This document shows positions 1 through 5,381 of a stretch of DNA of 5,445 nt, one piece after another. The notes beneath the pieces are model-generated. The model was not told the origin of the DNA. It did no database searches and saw only the letters and a list, made by a program, of their open reading frames with translations. A program made the position numbers and the translations under genes. The stretch is taken from the NCBI GenBank assembly GCA_003501375.1, contig DNPO01000377.1, positions 1 to 5,445 on the forward strand, given 5' to 3'. This stretch comes from Candidatus Sumerlaeota bacterium (GTDB taxonomy: Bacteria > Sumerlaeota > Sumerlaeia > UBA8349). The first letter of the stretch is position 1. Each line of letters opens with the position of its first letter.

Positions 1-367
1 GCTTGACGATGTAATCGAAAGCGCCAGCCTGCATGCAATGGACTGCCGTTTCCACGTCATTTGCGCCGGTACAGACCACCACCGGAAGATCAGGATATTT
101 GGCGGTAACTTCGGGCAGCAGTTCCTCGCCCGTCAGGTGTGGCATGGTCAGGTCGAGCAGCAACACCGCAACGGGTTGTTTTGCCAATCGGCTCATTAAT
201 TCCCGACTGTCTGACAGAGTGATGACCGGTTTAATCCCGGCGGCTTGCAGCATGATTTCTGCAACGCGCAGAGCGAGAGGCTCGTCGTCGAGAACGAGAA
301 CCGGGAAAGAGGAAAACGTGGGATTGAGGGGTGAAGGCTGCGGGCTGAAACTACCTTTGTCATTCAT
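1..367 (-). CDS. Response regulator, N-terminal receiver domain (3' end cut by window edge)
   Basis: This is the first 122 codons of a two-component response regulator; the rest lies beyond position 1. The receiver fold is complete up to the conserved lysine: acidic pocket D27-D28 (VLVLDDEP), phosphoacceptor D72 in LLLDLTMP, the switch threonine T100 in VVCTGAND, and K122 in AGAFDYIVK. The last motif and the MQAGAFDY spelling resemble NtrC-type regulators, so a sigma-54 activator output is possible, but no output domain is visible. ATG at 367 is the only usual start in frame before the receiver core, and GAAGGA lies 10 bases upstream. It leaves a Ser/Pro-rich tail of about 21 residues before the first strand. 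The gene follows the histidine kinase by 110 bp and is very probably its cognate partner, phosphorylated by it in the cytoplasm. The identity as a receiver domain is firm; the output function is unknown. Confidence 0.93.
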   Translation of the reverse strand, partial: MNDKGSFSPQPSPLNPTFSSFPVLVLDDEPLALRVAEIMLQAAGIKPVITLSDSRELMSRLAKQPVAVLLLDLTMPHLTGEELLPEVTAKYPDLPVVVCTGANDVETAVHCMQAGAFDYIVK

Positions 368-398
368 CTGTGTTGTATCCTTCAGGTTAAAATCTCGT

Positions 399-416
399 GC
401 AGGACAGTTGTCTTGC
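399..416. promoter_or_regulatory. Dyad symmetry between kinase and regulator genes
   Basis: The 18-bp element reads GCA-G-GACA-GT-TGTC-T-TGC on the plus strand. The outer arms GCA/TGC and the inner arms GACA/TGTC are perfectly symmetric, with only the two single spacers and the central dinucleotide unpaired. It lies 32 bases upstream of the regulator start codon, inside the 110-bp gap after the kinase. It could be a protein-binding operator or a small mRNA hairpin. No convincing promoter boxes are seen beside it, so the role is inference. Confidence 0.35.
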
Positions 417-456
417 CCGTCTTTTTTTGTGTACCACCGAACAACAAAAGCAACCG

Positions 457-470
457 TTCCACACATGGAA
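457..470. other. Weak stem-loop after kinase stop
   Basis: TTCCA-CACA-TGGAA forms a 5-bp stem with a 4-base loop, eight bases past the kinase stop codon. In the minus-strand transcript it is followed by a T-rich stretch (GGTTGCTTTTGTTGTT). It might attenuate read-through into the regulator, but the stem is too short and the T-run too interrupted to call a terminator. Confidence 0.2.
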
Positions 471-477
471 AACCCCG

Positions 478-2379
478 CTAACCTCTGATGATAGGGAACC
501 GTACTGTTACCGTGGTTCCCTCGTCAAGTACGGACTCAAACGTTAGTGTGCCGCCATGCTCATGCACAATTTCTGCGGTAATGGAAAGCCCCAGTCCCAG
601 CCCACCGGACTTGGTAGTAAAGAAGGGCGTTCCGATTCGCTCCAGAGTATCGTGGCTAATACCCGTACCTTCGTCACGCACAATCAGTACGGCTTCCCCA
701 CTGGAAAAATCATACTCCGTTGTAACAATAACTGATTTTTCGTGACCGGTCAACGCTTGGCAAGCATTCTGGATCAGGTTGAGCACGACGCGCTCAATAC
801 GCTGGGCGTTGCCGTGGAAGGTTGGAATGTCCTTGCCCAGATGCGTTTCAAACCGCTCGGTGTATTTTTGGATTTGCGAGTGGAGCAGGGTGGCCGCTGC
901 GGTAACGGTACGGTTAATATTCACCTCTTCGACCAGCGCTGCGGGTTGCTCGCGCGCATAGGCTCGGAGTTCGTCCACAATGCTTTTGATACGGAGGGAA
1001 CCGTCATGCACATCCTGCAACTGGGCAGGAATGTGCTCGCGCGCTTCTGTATATCGCAATCCCCCGATGACGAAGTCGCCGTTTTCGCGATAGTAGGATT
1101 CGAGAATTGGCGCAATGTCTTGCCAGGTCTTTTGCAACGTGCCAACGTTGCTGAGGATGAAGTGGTTGGGGTTGTTGATCTCATGCGCCACCCCGGAAAC
1201 CAATGTGCCGAGCGACGCCATTTTTTCCGCCTGCAAAAGTTGGTGCTGACGCAGACGCGCTTCTTCCTCCGAAGTTTGGCGAATCAAAAAATTACTTTCG
1301 ATTTGTTGCAACATGCCGTTGACCTCTTGAGCCAAACTGGCAATTTCGTCCGTTCCGGGCATTTCGATGCGTTCAGCCAGCGTGTCGGCAGAACGCACAC
1401 TTTTCAGGAATTTGCTGAGCCGGGAAAGACGCCCCAATACGGTTTTTTCCAATAACAAGTGAATGAGATAAGCAATCAGAATGCCCGTGAGAATGAAACA
1501 GAGGAGAAAATAATTGAGGCTGGTAATAAAACTCCGGTGAAAATCGCGCTGCATGTTTACCTGCAACACATAGGCGGGTTTTCCAAATAAGTCACTTAAC
1601 ACCGCAACCCCTTGCATTGTGTTGGCGTTGAGCATTTTTACGCGGATGGAGGAAATGTTAGCAGCGGGCGCGTCAGTATCGTTGTCTTTATCAGCGGGAA
1701 ATTTTTCTGTTGGGGCCTCTGGAATTTCGCCTTCCACTGGGCCTGCTTCCAGTACCGGTTGCAGCGCAAATTTGACCCGTGTCCGGCGTTCCAGCGTTCC
1801 AATTTCCACTTTCGACAGGAGGCGTCCGGCAAGCAGAGTTCCATGTACCGGCCCTTTGTTCTCACTCGTAAGAATGGGGTGTGCAGCAAGAAAAACGGCA
1901 CCCTCGGGCAGAGCATAAATTCCTTCAAGAGTGCTGGTAGAAACGTCATTGCGCAAAAGAGGTGAGCCGGGCTTGATTTGCTGGAGCAGGTTTTCCGAAA
2001 CGGCGGTTTCTTTTTCTTCCTCCAGATCAAAGCCGCGGGCATAAACGATTTTTGCCTCGCGATTGACGAACACCATGAAATTCAAATTGTTGGTGGTGAA
2101 TGTGGCCTTGGCCATGTTGGATTTTATATATTCCGAGTTAGCGTCCTCAACAAAGCGATAGGAGTCGTCCCACGCTGCATAGTCGGAAGTGGTGGAGGCC
2201 AGTTTATCCGCCTCGTCATCCAGCGCAAATAAAATGCGTTCCACGTTCTGGCGGATGTGAACGGTTTCATAGCGATCAGCCTGACCGCGTAAAATAACGG
2301 AGGCCAGGGTAAAGGCGAAGAGGCACAGGGCAAAAAATGCCGACGCGATAATTAGGAGCGTTTTTTTGCGGAGCGTCAT
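478..2379 (-). CDS. Membrane sensor histidine kinase (CHASE4-HAMP-HisKA-HATPase)
   Basis: A 633-residue sensor kinase that should autophosphorylate on a histidine and pass the phosphate to the regulator encoded next. Order of parts: membrane segment about 7-30; periplasmic CHASE4 sensor about 37-285, recognised by DYAAWDDSYRF (66-76) and the following EYIKSNM; second membrane segment about 288-310; HAMP about 310-362; a short coiled stretch; dimerisation domain with phosphoacceptor H399 in GVAHEINNP; ATP-binding domain with N-box (NLIQNACQAL, N538), G1 box (DEGTGIS, D569), F box TPFFTTKSGG and G2 GLGLGL (593-598). The H-box and catalytic domain are NtrB-like. The sensor domain carries a Pro/Glu/Asp-rich insert at about 209-241. 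ATG at 2379 is preferred: it starts directly before the signal-anchor helix. An in-frame TTG at 2418 would add 13 residues. Neither has a clear Shine-Dalgarno. The ligand is unknown. Confidence 0.95.
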   Translation of the reverse strand: MTLRKKTLLIIASAFFALCLFAFTLASVILRGQADRYETVHIRQNVERILFALDDEADKLASTTSDYAAWDDSYRFVEDANSEYIKSNMAKATFTTNNLNFMVFVNREAKIVYARGFDLEEEKETAVSENLLQQIKPGSPLLRNDVSTSTLEGIYALPEGAVFLAAHPILTSENKGPVHGTLLAGRLLSKVEIGTLERRTRVKFALQPVLEAGPVEGEIPEAPTEKFPADKDNDTDAPAANISSIRVKMLNANTMQGVAVLSDLFGKPAYVLQVNMQRDFHRSFITSLNYFLLCFILTGILIAYLIHLLLEKTVLGRLSRLSKFLKSVRSADTLAERIEMPGTDEIASLAQEVNGMLQQIESNFLIRQTSEEEARLRQHQLLQAEKMASLGTLVSGVAHEINNPNHFILSNVGTLQKTWQDIAPILESYYRENGDFVIGGLRYTEAREHIPAQLQDVHDGSLRIKSIVDELRAYAREQPAALVEEVNINRTVTAAATLLHSQIQKYTERFETHLGKDIPTFHGNAQRIERVVLNLIQNACQALTGHEKSVIVTTEYDFSSGEAVLIVRDEGTGISHDTLERIGTPFFTTKSGGLGLGLSITAEIVHEHGGTLTFESVLDEGTTVTVRFPIIRG

Positions 2380-2465
2380 GGTAGGTTTGAGAGTACTGCA
2401 AAGTCGAATGTGAGGCAAGAGGAACCCAAGGGGAAGGCGTCAAAATATTTCCCCTCTGAGGGCGC

Positions 2466-2503
2466 AAAAAAACAAGCGCCCCGGACTTTTGCCAAGGCGC
2501 CTG
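2466..2503 (-). terminator. Rho-independent terminator of tilS
   Basis: On the minus strand, nine bases after the tilS stop codon, CAGGCGCCTTGG pairs with CCGGGGCGCTTG to give a 12-bp stem (three G-T wobbles) around a 7-base loop CAAAAGT. Seven consecutive T follow at once (plus-strand A-run 2466-2472). This is a textbook intrinsic terminator. It separates tilS from the kinase-regulator pair, which therefore needs its own promoter in the next 86 bases. Confidence 0.88.
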
Positions 2504-2512
2504 CTTTTCTTG

Positions 2513-3592
2513 TCAATTCGCAACAAAAGTTTCCAGCAATGCTTCGCGTGCGATACGTCGCTCGGGCTTTTGGTATCCCCAGAGAATGGCATTCGGCCCC
2601 ATCCAAACTACAACGTTTTTTGCGGTTTGCATGAGCGCTCCAGGCTCCGCAATACGGACAAAGTTTTCCAGTTCTAAAATGCGATCTTCGGAGGGGGGGC
2701 GTTCGCCGGGTAAGAGGTCAGCCCACCAGTGACGCAACAGGTGCGTGGCAAAAACACCATCGTTGCTTACCACGATTTCACGCGGAATGCCGATGCGACG
2801 CGGTTCTGTTTTTTCTTGGCGAGATTGTTGGTATTGTAACCGGATAAAAGCGTTGAGCGCAGCCTGCTCGCGTTCGAGTCGACGCGCGGTACGAGCCAGT
2901 GTGGCGGATGCAGAACCGTGCTGTCCCGCAACGCGTTCCAGGCAGGGTAACGCAGTGCGACGGATACGGTTGCGAAAAAAAGTGTCGGATGCGTTGGACG
3001 CATCTTCGCGCCAGGGGAGTTTTTCCTGCTTGGCAATCTTACGCAGATCGTCGCGAGACCAGCCAATCAAGGGACGAATGACGCGCATGCCGTAGATATC
3101 CGCCACGGGGCCGAACGCACCGAGTCCGGTGAGACCACTGCCGCGCAGGAGACGCATAAGAAAGGTTTCCGCGAGATCATTCTGGTGGTGCGCCAGCACC
3201 AGCGCCTGGCACCGCGTGCGCCCAAGGATGGAACGGAACACGGTATAACGCGCCTCGCGCATGGACTCTTCCAGCGAACCGTTGGCGGTGCTTTTCAATT
3301 TTTCCGCGTCCAATGTTTTACAATGAAAGGGGACGCCCAGTCGCTCGGCTAATTCTTCCACAGCGCCTTGGTCGGCGTCAGACTCTGCACCGCGCATCTG
3401 GTGGTTGACATGCGCGACGACGACCTGGGGAGCCCAGTCGGGGCGATCATCTGCGCCCGCCAGCAACCAGAGCAAGGCCATGCTATCGGCTCCGCCTGAG
3501 ACGCCCACCAACACACGGCGGCACCCAGCGAACCAAGTGGGGATCTCGGGAGTGTGCCAGAAAGCGGTGGAGAGAGGGGCCGAAGTGAACAT
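2513..3592 (-). CDS. tilS: tRNA(Ile)-lysidine synthase TilS
   Basis: A 359-residue PP-loop ATPase of the cytoplasm that joins lysine to C34 of the CAU-anticodon tRNA-Ile, changing it to read AUA and to accept isoleucine. Visible motifs: ATP-binding PP-loop SGGADS (32-37); HVNHQMRG (61-68); AHHQNDLAETFLMRLLRGSG (134-153), the HHxDDQxET region; RPLIGWSRDDL (173-183); REDASN (195-200) and FFRNRIRRTALP (205-216), typical of TilS. About 100 residues after the arginine-rich helix form a short C-terminal part; the protein is shorter than E. coli TilS (about 430) but longer than the Aquifex-type short form. The signature reads N138-D139-L140 where most relatives have DDQ. ATG at 3592 is the only usual start before an in-frame TAA upstream, yet no Shine-Dalgarno precedes it (CGCCCCCT). 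A strong terminator follows; dut lies 126 bp upstream. Confidence 0.95.
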   Translation of the reverse strand: MFTSAPLSTAFWHTPEIPTWFAGCRRVLVGVSGGADSMALLWLLAGADDRPDWAPQVVVAHVNHQMRGAESDADQGAVEELAERLGVPFHCKTLDAEKLKSTANGSLEESMREARYTVFRSILGRTRCQALVLAHHQNDLAETFLMRLLRGSGLTGLGAFGPVADIYGMRVIRPLIGWSRDDLRKIAKQEKLPWREDASNASDTFFRNRIRRTALPCLERVAGQHGSASATLARTARRLEREQAALNAFIRLQYQQSRQEKTEPRRIGIPREIVVSNDGVFATHLLRHWWADLLPGERPPSEDRILELENFVRIAEPGALMQTAKNVVVWMGPNAILWGYQKPERRIAREALLETFVAN

Positions 3593-3607
3593 AGGGGGCG
3601 AAGTGAA
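3572..3607. repeat. Imperfect 18-bp tandem duplication over the tilS start codon
   Basis: Two adjacent 18-base units (3572-3589 and 3590-3607) match at 15 of 18 positions, sharing GAAGTGAA and the G-run before it. On the coding strand the inner unit encodes FTSAPL (residues 2-7 of TilS), and the outer one would read FTSPPM, whose last codon is the start ATG itself. The duplication occupies the place where a ribosome binding site would be expected. Confidence 0.55.
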
Positions 3608-3609
3608 AT

Positions 3610-3718
3610 TACGAATGAGGAATTACGAATTAGGAATGAACAGACAATTTTTCAGAGTGTCGCTCATTTCTGATTCATAGTTTTCAATTCGTAACTCCCA
3701 ATTCCTAATTCGTAATTT
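3610..3718. repeat. Intergenic repeat with facing AATTACGAATTAGG units (long inverted repeat)
   Basis: A perfect 17-bp inverted repeat, AATTACGAATTAGGAAT at 3621-3637 and its reverse complement at 3701-3717, encloses 63 bases. Each arm is part of a degenerate 14-base tandem: AATTACGAATGAGG then AATTACGAATTAGG on the left, and on the right AATTACGAATTAGG then AATTGGGAGTTACG read on the minus strand. A smaller nested stem lies within: AATGA (3635-3639) with TCATT (3664-3668), and GACA (3643-3646) with TGTC (3658-3661). The right end overlaps the last base or two of the dut stop region and the left end reaches within 20 bp of the tilS start, so the element fills the gap. In the minus-strand transcript the hairpin lacks a following T-run, so it is not a standard terminator. 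It may be a dispersed repeat of the genome, possibly affecting dut mRNA stability. Confidence 0.8.
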
Positions 3719-4168
3719 TTATGCAATGCCCGTGTGGCCGAATCCACCAGCACCGCGCGCGGTATCACCCAGCACTTGCACCTCAGCCCACTCGGCGCGT
3801 TCCACCTTGGCAATCACCATTTGCGCGATGCGGTCGCCGCGATTGACAGTGAAGGGCGCTTTGCCCCAGTTGATGAGAATGACGTTGACCGGGCCGCGAT
3901 AATCGCTATCGATGGTGCCGGGCGCGTTGGGAATGCCAATGCTGTGCTTGAGCGCGAGGCCAGAACGCGGGCGCACCTGCGCTTCGTACCCGGGCGGGAC
4001 GGCAATGCGCAATCCGGTGGGAACCATCAAGGTTGCGCTAGGTTGGACGATTACTGCTTTATCAACGGCAGCGCACAGGTCCATGCCTGCGGACCCTTCG
4101 GTTTGGTAAGCGGGCAGCGGCAGGTCTTCACAGCCAGCATCGCGGGTTACTTCGATAATGATATTCAT
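3719..4168 (-). CDS. dut: Deoxyuridine 5'-triphosphate nucleotidohydrolase (dUTPase)
   Basis: A 149-residue trimeric dUTPase, which splits dUTP to dUMP and pyrophosphate in the cytoplasm, keeping uracil out of DNA and feeding dTMP synthesis. All five family motifs are present in order: motif 1 AGMDLCA (27-33, D30 for magnesium), motif 2 RPRSGLA (66-72), motif 3 NAPGTIDSDYRG (81-92, catalytic D87 and Y90), motif 4 RGDRIAQMV (110-118), and the glycine-rich C-terminal motif 5 RGAGGFGHTG (138-147), in which histidine replaces the more usual serine. Length is normal for bacterial dUTPases and the C-terminus is intact. ATG at 4168 has AAAGG about 10 bases upstream. The stop codon abuts the intergenic repeat. 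dut sits 93 bp after the cysteine-rich gene and upstream of tilS; co-transcription is possible but not shown. Confidence 0.97.
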   Translation of the reverse strand: MNIIIEVTRDAGCEDLPLPAYQTEGSAGMDLCAAVDKAVIVQPSATLMVPTGLRIAVPPGYEAQVRPRSGLALKHSIGIPNAPGTIDSDYRGPVNVILINWGKAPFTVNRGDRIAQMVIAKVERAEWAEVQVLGDTARGAGGFGHTGIA

Positions 4169-4261
4169 TCTTCAAAAGCCTTTCAAAACAGTGAGGGTGA
4201 AAAAAATGGACTAAATGAACAAACCATATATTTGATGTGGGTGAAGTTTCATTCCTCATCT

Positions 4262-4507
4262 CTAAAACGGGTATTGGCTGTGGCTTCCGCCAAAGGCGTT
4301 GCCGAGCGTGCGCGCGGAACGACGCACTTCAAAACGGAGTTGCGTCATGGTTTTTATCATGCACATTTGATAACACCGTTCGTAGTCCGGGCAGTCGTAG
4401 CATTTCTGACGGTCTTTAATGTCGCCCACCAAATCTTCCATGAACCAGCCCATGCTAATGCCGAAGCAATCTTTCATCTGAGACTTTTCTGCCGTTTGTT
4501 TGGCCAT
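4262..4507 (-). CDS. Small cysteine-rich protein of unknown function
   Basis: An 81-residue protein that I cannot assign to a named family. It is acidic to neutral at the start, with a hydrophobic stretch (FGISMGWFMEDLVG, 15-28), then a cysteine cluster C36-x2-C39-x5-C45-x3-C49 in a DCPDYERC context, then a basic helix (RFEVRRSARTLGNAFGG, 58-74). A further cysteine is at 14. Four evenly placed cysteines suggest zinc or iron-sulfur binding, or disulfides, as inference. There is no signal peptide or membrane span. The composition and the regular amphipathic C-terminal helix look like a genuine protein, not a chance frame. The chosen ATG at 4507 has AAGGA 11 bases upstream; an in-frame ATG at 4519 would add MYRI but leaves almost no room for ribosome binding. 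It lies between elbB and dut on the same strand. Confidence 0.72.
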   Translation of the reverse strand: MAKQTAEKSQMKDCFGISMGWFMEDLVGDIKDRQKCYDCPDYERCYQMCMIKTMTQLRFEVRRSARTLGNAFGGSHSQYPF

Positions 4508-4528
4508 GATTCTGTACATCCTTTCCAG

Positions 4529-4615
4529 TTACGCGATAGCCTGGGGCCGCCGCGCAAAATCGCGCACGATGGCGAAGAGGCTGGTGCAGGGAGTGGGGGT
4601 TGGGGCGAAGGACAT
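4529..4615 (-). other. Possible 28-codon leader reading frame, weakly supported
   Basis: An ATG at 4615 opens a 28-codon frame (starting MSFAPTPTPCTSL, ending RRPQAIA) whose TAA lies 21 bases before the cysteine-rich gene's start. Its position, directly ahead of a small gene, would suit a leader peptide, but no Shine-Dalgarno precedes it and the Pro/Thr-rich start simply reflects C-runs in the DNA. An AGGAG sequence about 35 bases further upstream has no start codon at the right distance. Confidence 0.12.
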
Positions 4616-4625
4616 GGGGAAGGGG
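4589..4625 (+). other. G-tract cluster (possible G-quadruplex) ahead of the cysteine-rich gene
   Basis: Five runs of three to five G occur within 37 bases on the plus strand (4589-4591, 4595-4599, 4602-4605, 4616-4619, 4622-4625), with loops of 3, 2, 10 and 2 bases. The plus strand is the template strand for the downstream cysteine-rich gene, so the corresponding RNA is C-rich. A four-tract fold would need the 10-base loop, so it is a relaxed and not a strict quadruplex motif. Confidence 0.4.
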
Positions 4626-4659
4626 AAAGAGAGTTGTTTATCTCCTGATTCGTTTTTTT

Positions 4660-4702
4660 TAGCCTGTTATGCTTCGCAGAGCCTGCGAAGCATAACCGGC
4701 TA
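4660..4702. repeat. Long near-perfect hairpin between elbB and the cysteine-rich gene
   Basis: GTTATGCTTCGCAG (4666-4679) pairs perfectly with CTGCGAAGCATAAC (4683-4696) around a 3-base loop. After one mismatch (4665/4697) the outer arms TAGCC/GGCTA add five more pairs, giving 19 pairs in 43 bases. A run of eight T (4653-4660) flanks it on the plus strand, on the 5' side, so in the minus-strand elbB transcript the hairpin is followed by A and not U. That makes it a poor intrinsic terminator for elbB in spite of its position 34 bp after the stop. It could be a palindromic dispersed repeat of the REP or MITE kind, or an mRNA 3'-end stabiliser. Confidence 0.8.
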
Positions 4703-4736
4703 GTTCCCAAGTACTGCTACTGGCATGCAAATGCCG

Positions 4737-5381
4737 TTATGCCCAACTCAACAACTTCTTGATGCACGATTGAATGCCTGCGGCAATGTCGGCAATGCCA
4801 GGGCCGAGCATGTACGCGGGCGTGCTAACAACCTTTAATGTTTCGTCCGCCACGCATTCATTTACGCGCGCCACAATGTGGTGCGCACCCGTTCGTTCGA
4901 TTTCCGCCGCGGTTTCCGCATCGTTGCCGATGGTGAGTTCCACCCCCTGCACGCCAAGCACCCGAGCGGCCAGTACGGGCGCAATGCAAATGAAAGCCAT
5001 CGGCTTGCCCGCGTTGTAAAACCCTTCGACCACCCGGCGCAATTGCGGATGCACATTGCCGGGACCAACGCTCAGATTTTTGAATCCGCCGCTGCCGCCG
5101 GGAACCACCAATCCGTCAAATTCGGACGGCTCCAGATCGGCCAGGGGTTGGATTTTTCCCCGTGCGATGCGGGCGGCTTCCACCATTTGGTTGCGGGTTG
5201 CCCCTTCTGAAACTTTCCCTGTCAAGTTGTCGATTACGGCAACCTGCGGGTCGTTGGGGGCGAAGCAATGGTACAGTGCGCCACCTTGAGCAAGGTAGAG
5301 GAGGGAAAGAGTGCTTTCATGGACTTCGGAACCGTCCATGCGCCCGCATCCGGCGAGAACAACAGCGATTTTTTTCGGCAT
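4737..5381 (-). CDS. elbB: ElbB-type glyoxalase-like protein (DJ-1/PfpI superfamily)
   Basis: A 214-residue cytoplasmic protein matching E. coli ElbB along its length: N-terminal AVVLAGCGRMDGSEVHE (6-22, with the conserved acidic E19), CFAPNDPQV (39-47), TRNQMVEAARIARG (62-75), VVPGGSGGFKNLS (92-104), the nucleophile-elbow FICIAPVLAA with C132, LTIGND (149-154), and a C-terminal TPAYMLGPGI (187-196). In this superfamily the elbow cysteine acts with the acidic residue; ElbB is described as a weak glyoxalase III and was linked to isoprenoid yield in E. coli, but its true substrate is uncertain. The start ATG at 5381 has GGAGG six bases upstream, a good ribosome binding site. Unlike in E. coli, no mtgA follows. 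The next downstream feature is the long hairpin. Confidence 0.94.
   Translation of the reverse strand: MPKKIAVVLAGCGRMDGSEVHESTLSLLYLAQGGALYHCFAPNDPQVAVIDNLTGKVSEGATRNQMVEAARIARGKIQPLADLEPSEFDGLVVPGGSGGFKNLSVGPGNVHPQLRRVVEGFYNAGKPMAFICIAPVLAARVLGVQGVELTIGNDAETAAEIERTGAHHIVARVNECVADETLKVVSTPAYMLGPGIADIAAGIQSCIKKLLSWA

Noticed and set aside
446..468. Sigma-54-like TGGAAC...TTGCTT before the regulator
   Set aside because: The distance between the GG and GC elements is three bases too short for a sigma-54 promoter.
33..488. 151-codon plus-strand open frame over the regulator
   Set aside because: It is antisense to the receiver domain and the intergenic gap; its Ser/Thr-rich product has no known motif.
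742..1455. 237-codon plus-strand open frame antisense to the kinase
   Set aside because: It mirrors the kinase catalytic and H-box coding sequence, has no recognisable domain and no ribosome site. The minus-strand frame has every kinase motif.
2439..2444. TTGACG on the minus strand as a -35 box for the kinase gene
   Set aside because: The spacing where a -10 box should lie is C/T-rich with nothing close to TATAAT, although some promoter is expected between here and 2380.
4225..4252. Possible sigma-70 promoter for dut (ATGAAA, 16 bases, TATATG on the minus strand)
   Set aside because: Each box matches only four of six consensus positions, which is expected by chance in this AT-rich leader.
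4250..4260. CATTCCTCAT near the end of the cysteine-rich gene as a remnant of the dut-tilS repeat
   Set aside because: Only about ten bases match and no flanking repeat units are present; chance is the simpler explanation.
3734..4648. 304-codon plus-strand open frame antisense to dut and the cysteine-rich gene
   Set aside because: Its length is striking, but it runs through the complement of all five dUTPase motifs, across an intergenic gap and into G-rich DNA, with no family resemblance. It is a shadow frame.
4474..4710. 78-codon minus-strand frame running from the hairpin into the cysteine-rich gene
   Set aside because: It crosses the hairpin and C-runs, giving a Ser/Pro low-complexity product, and overlaps the start of the better supported gene in another frame.
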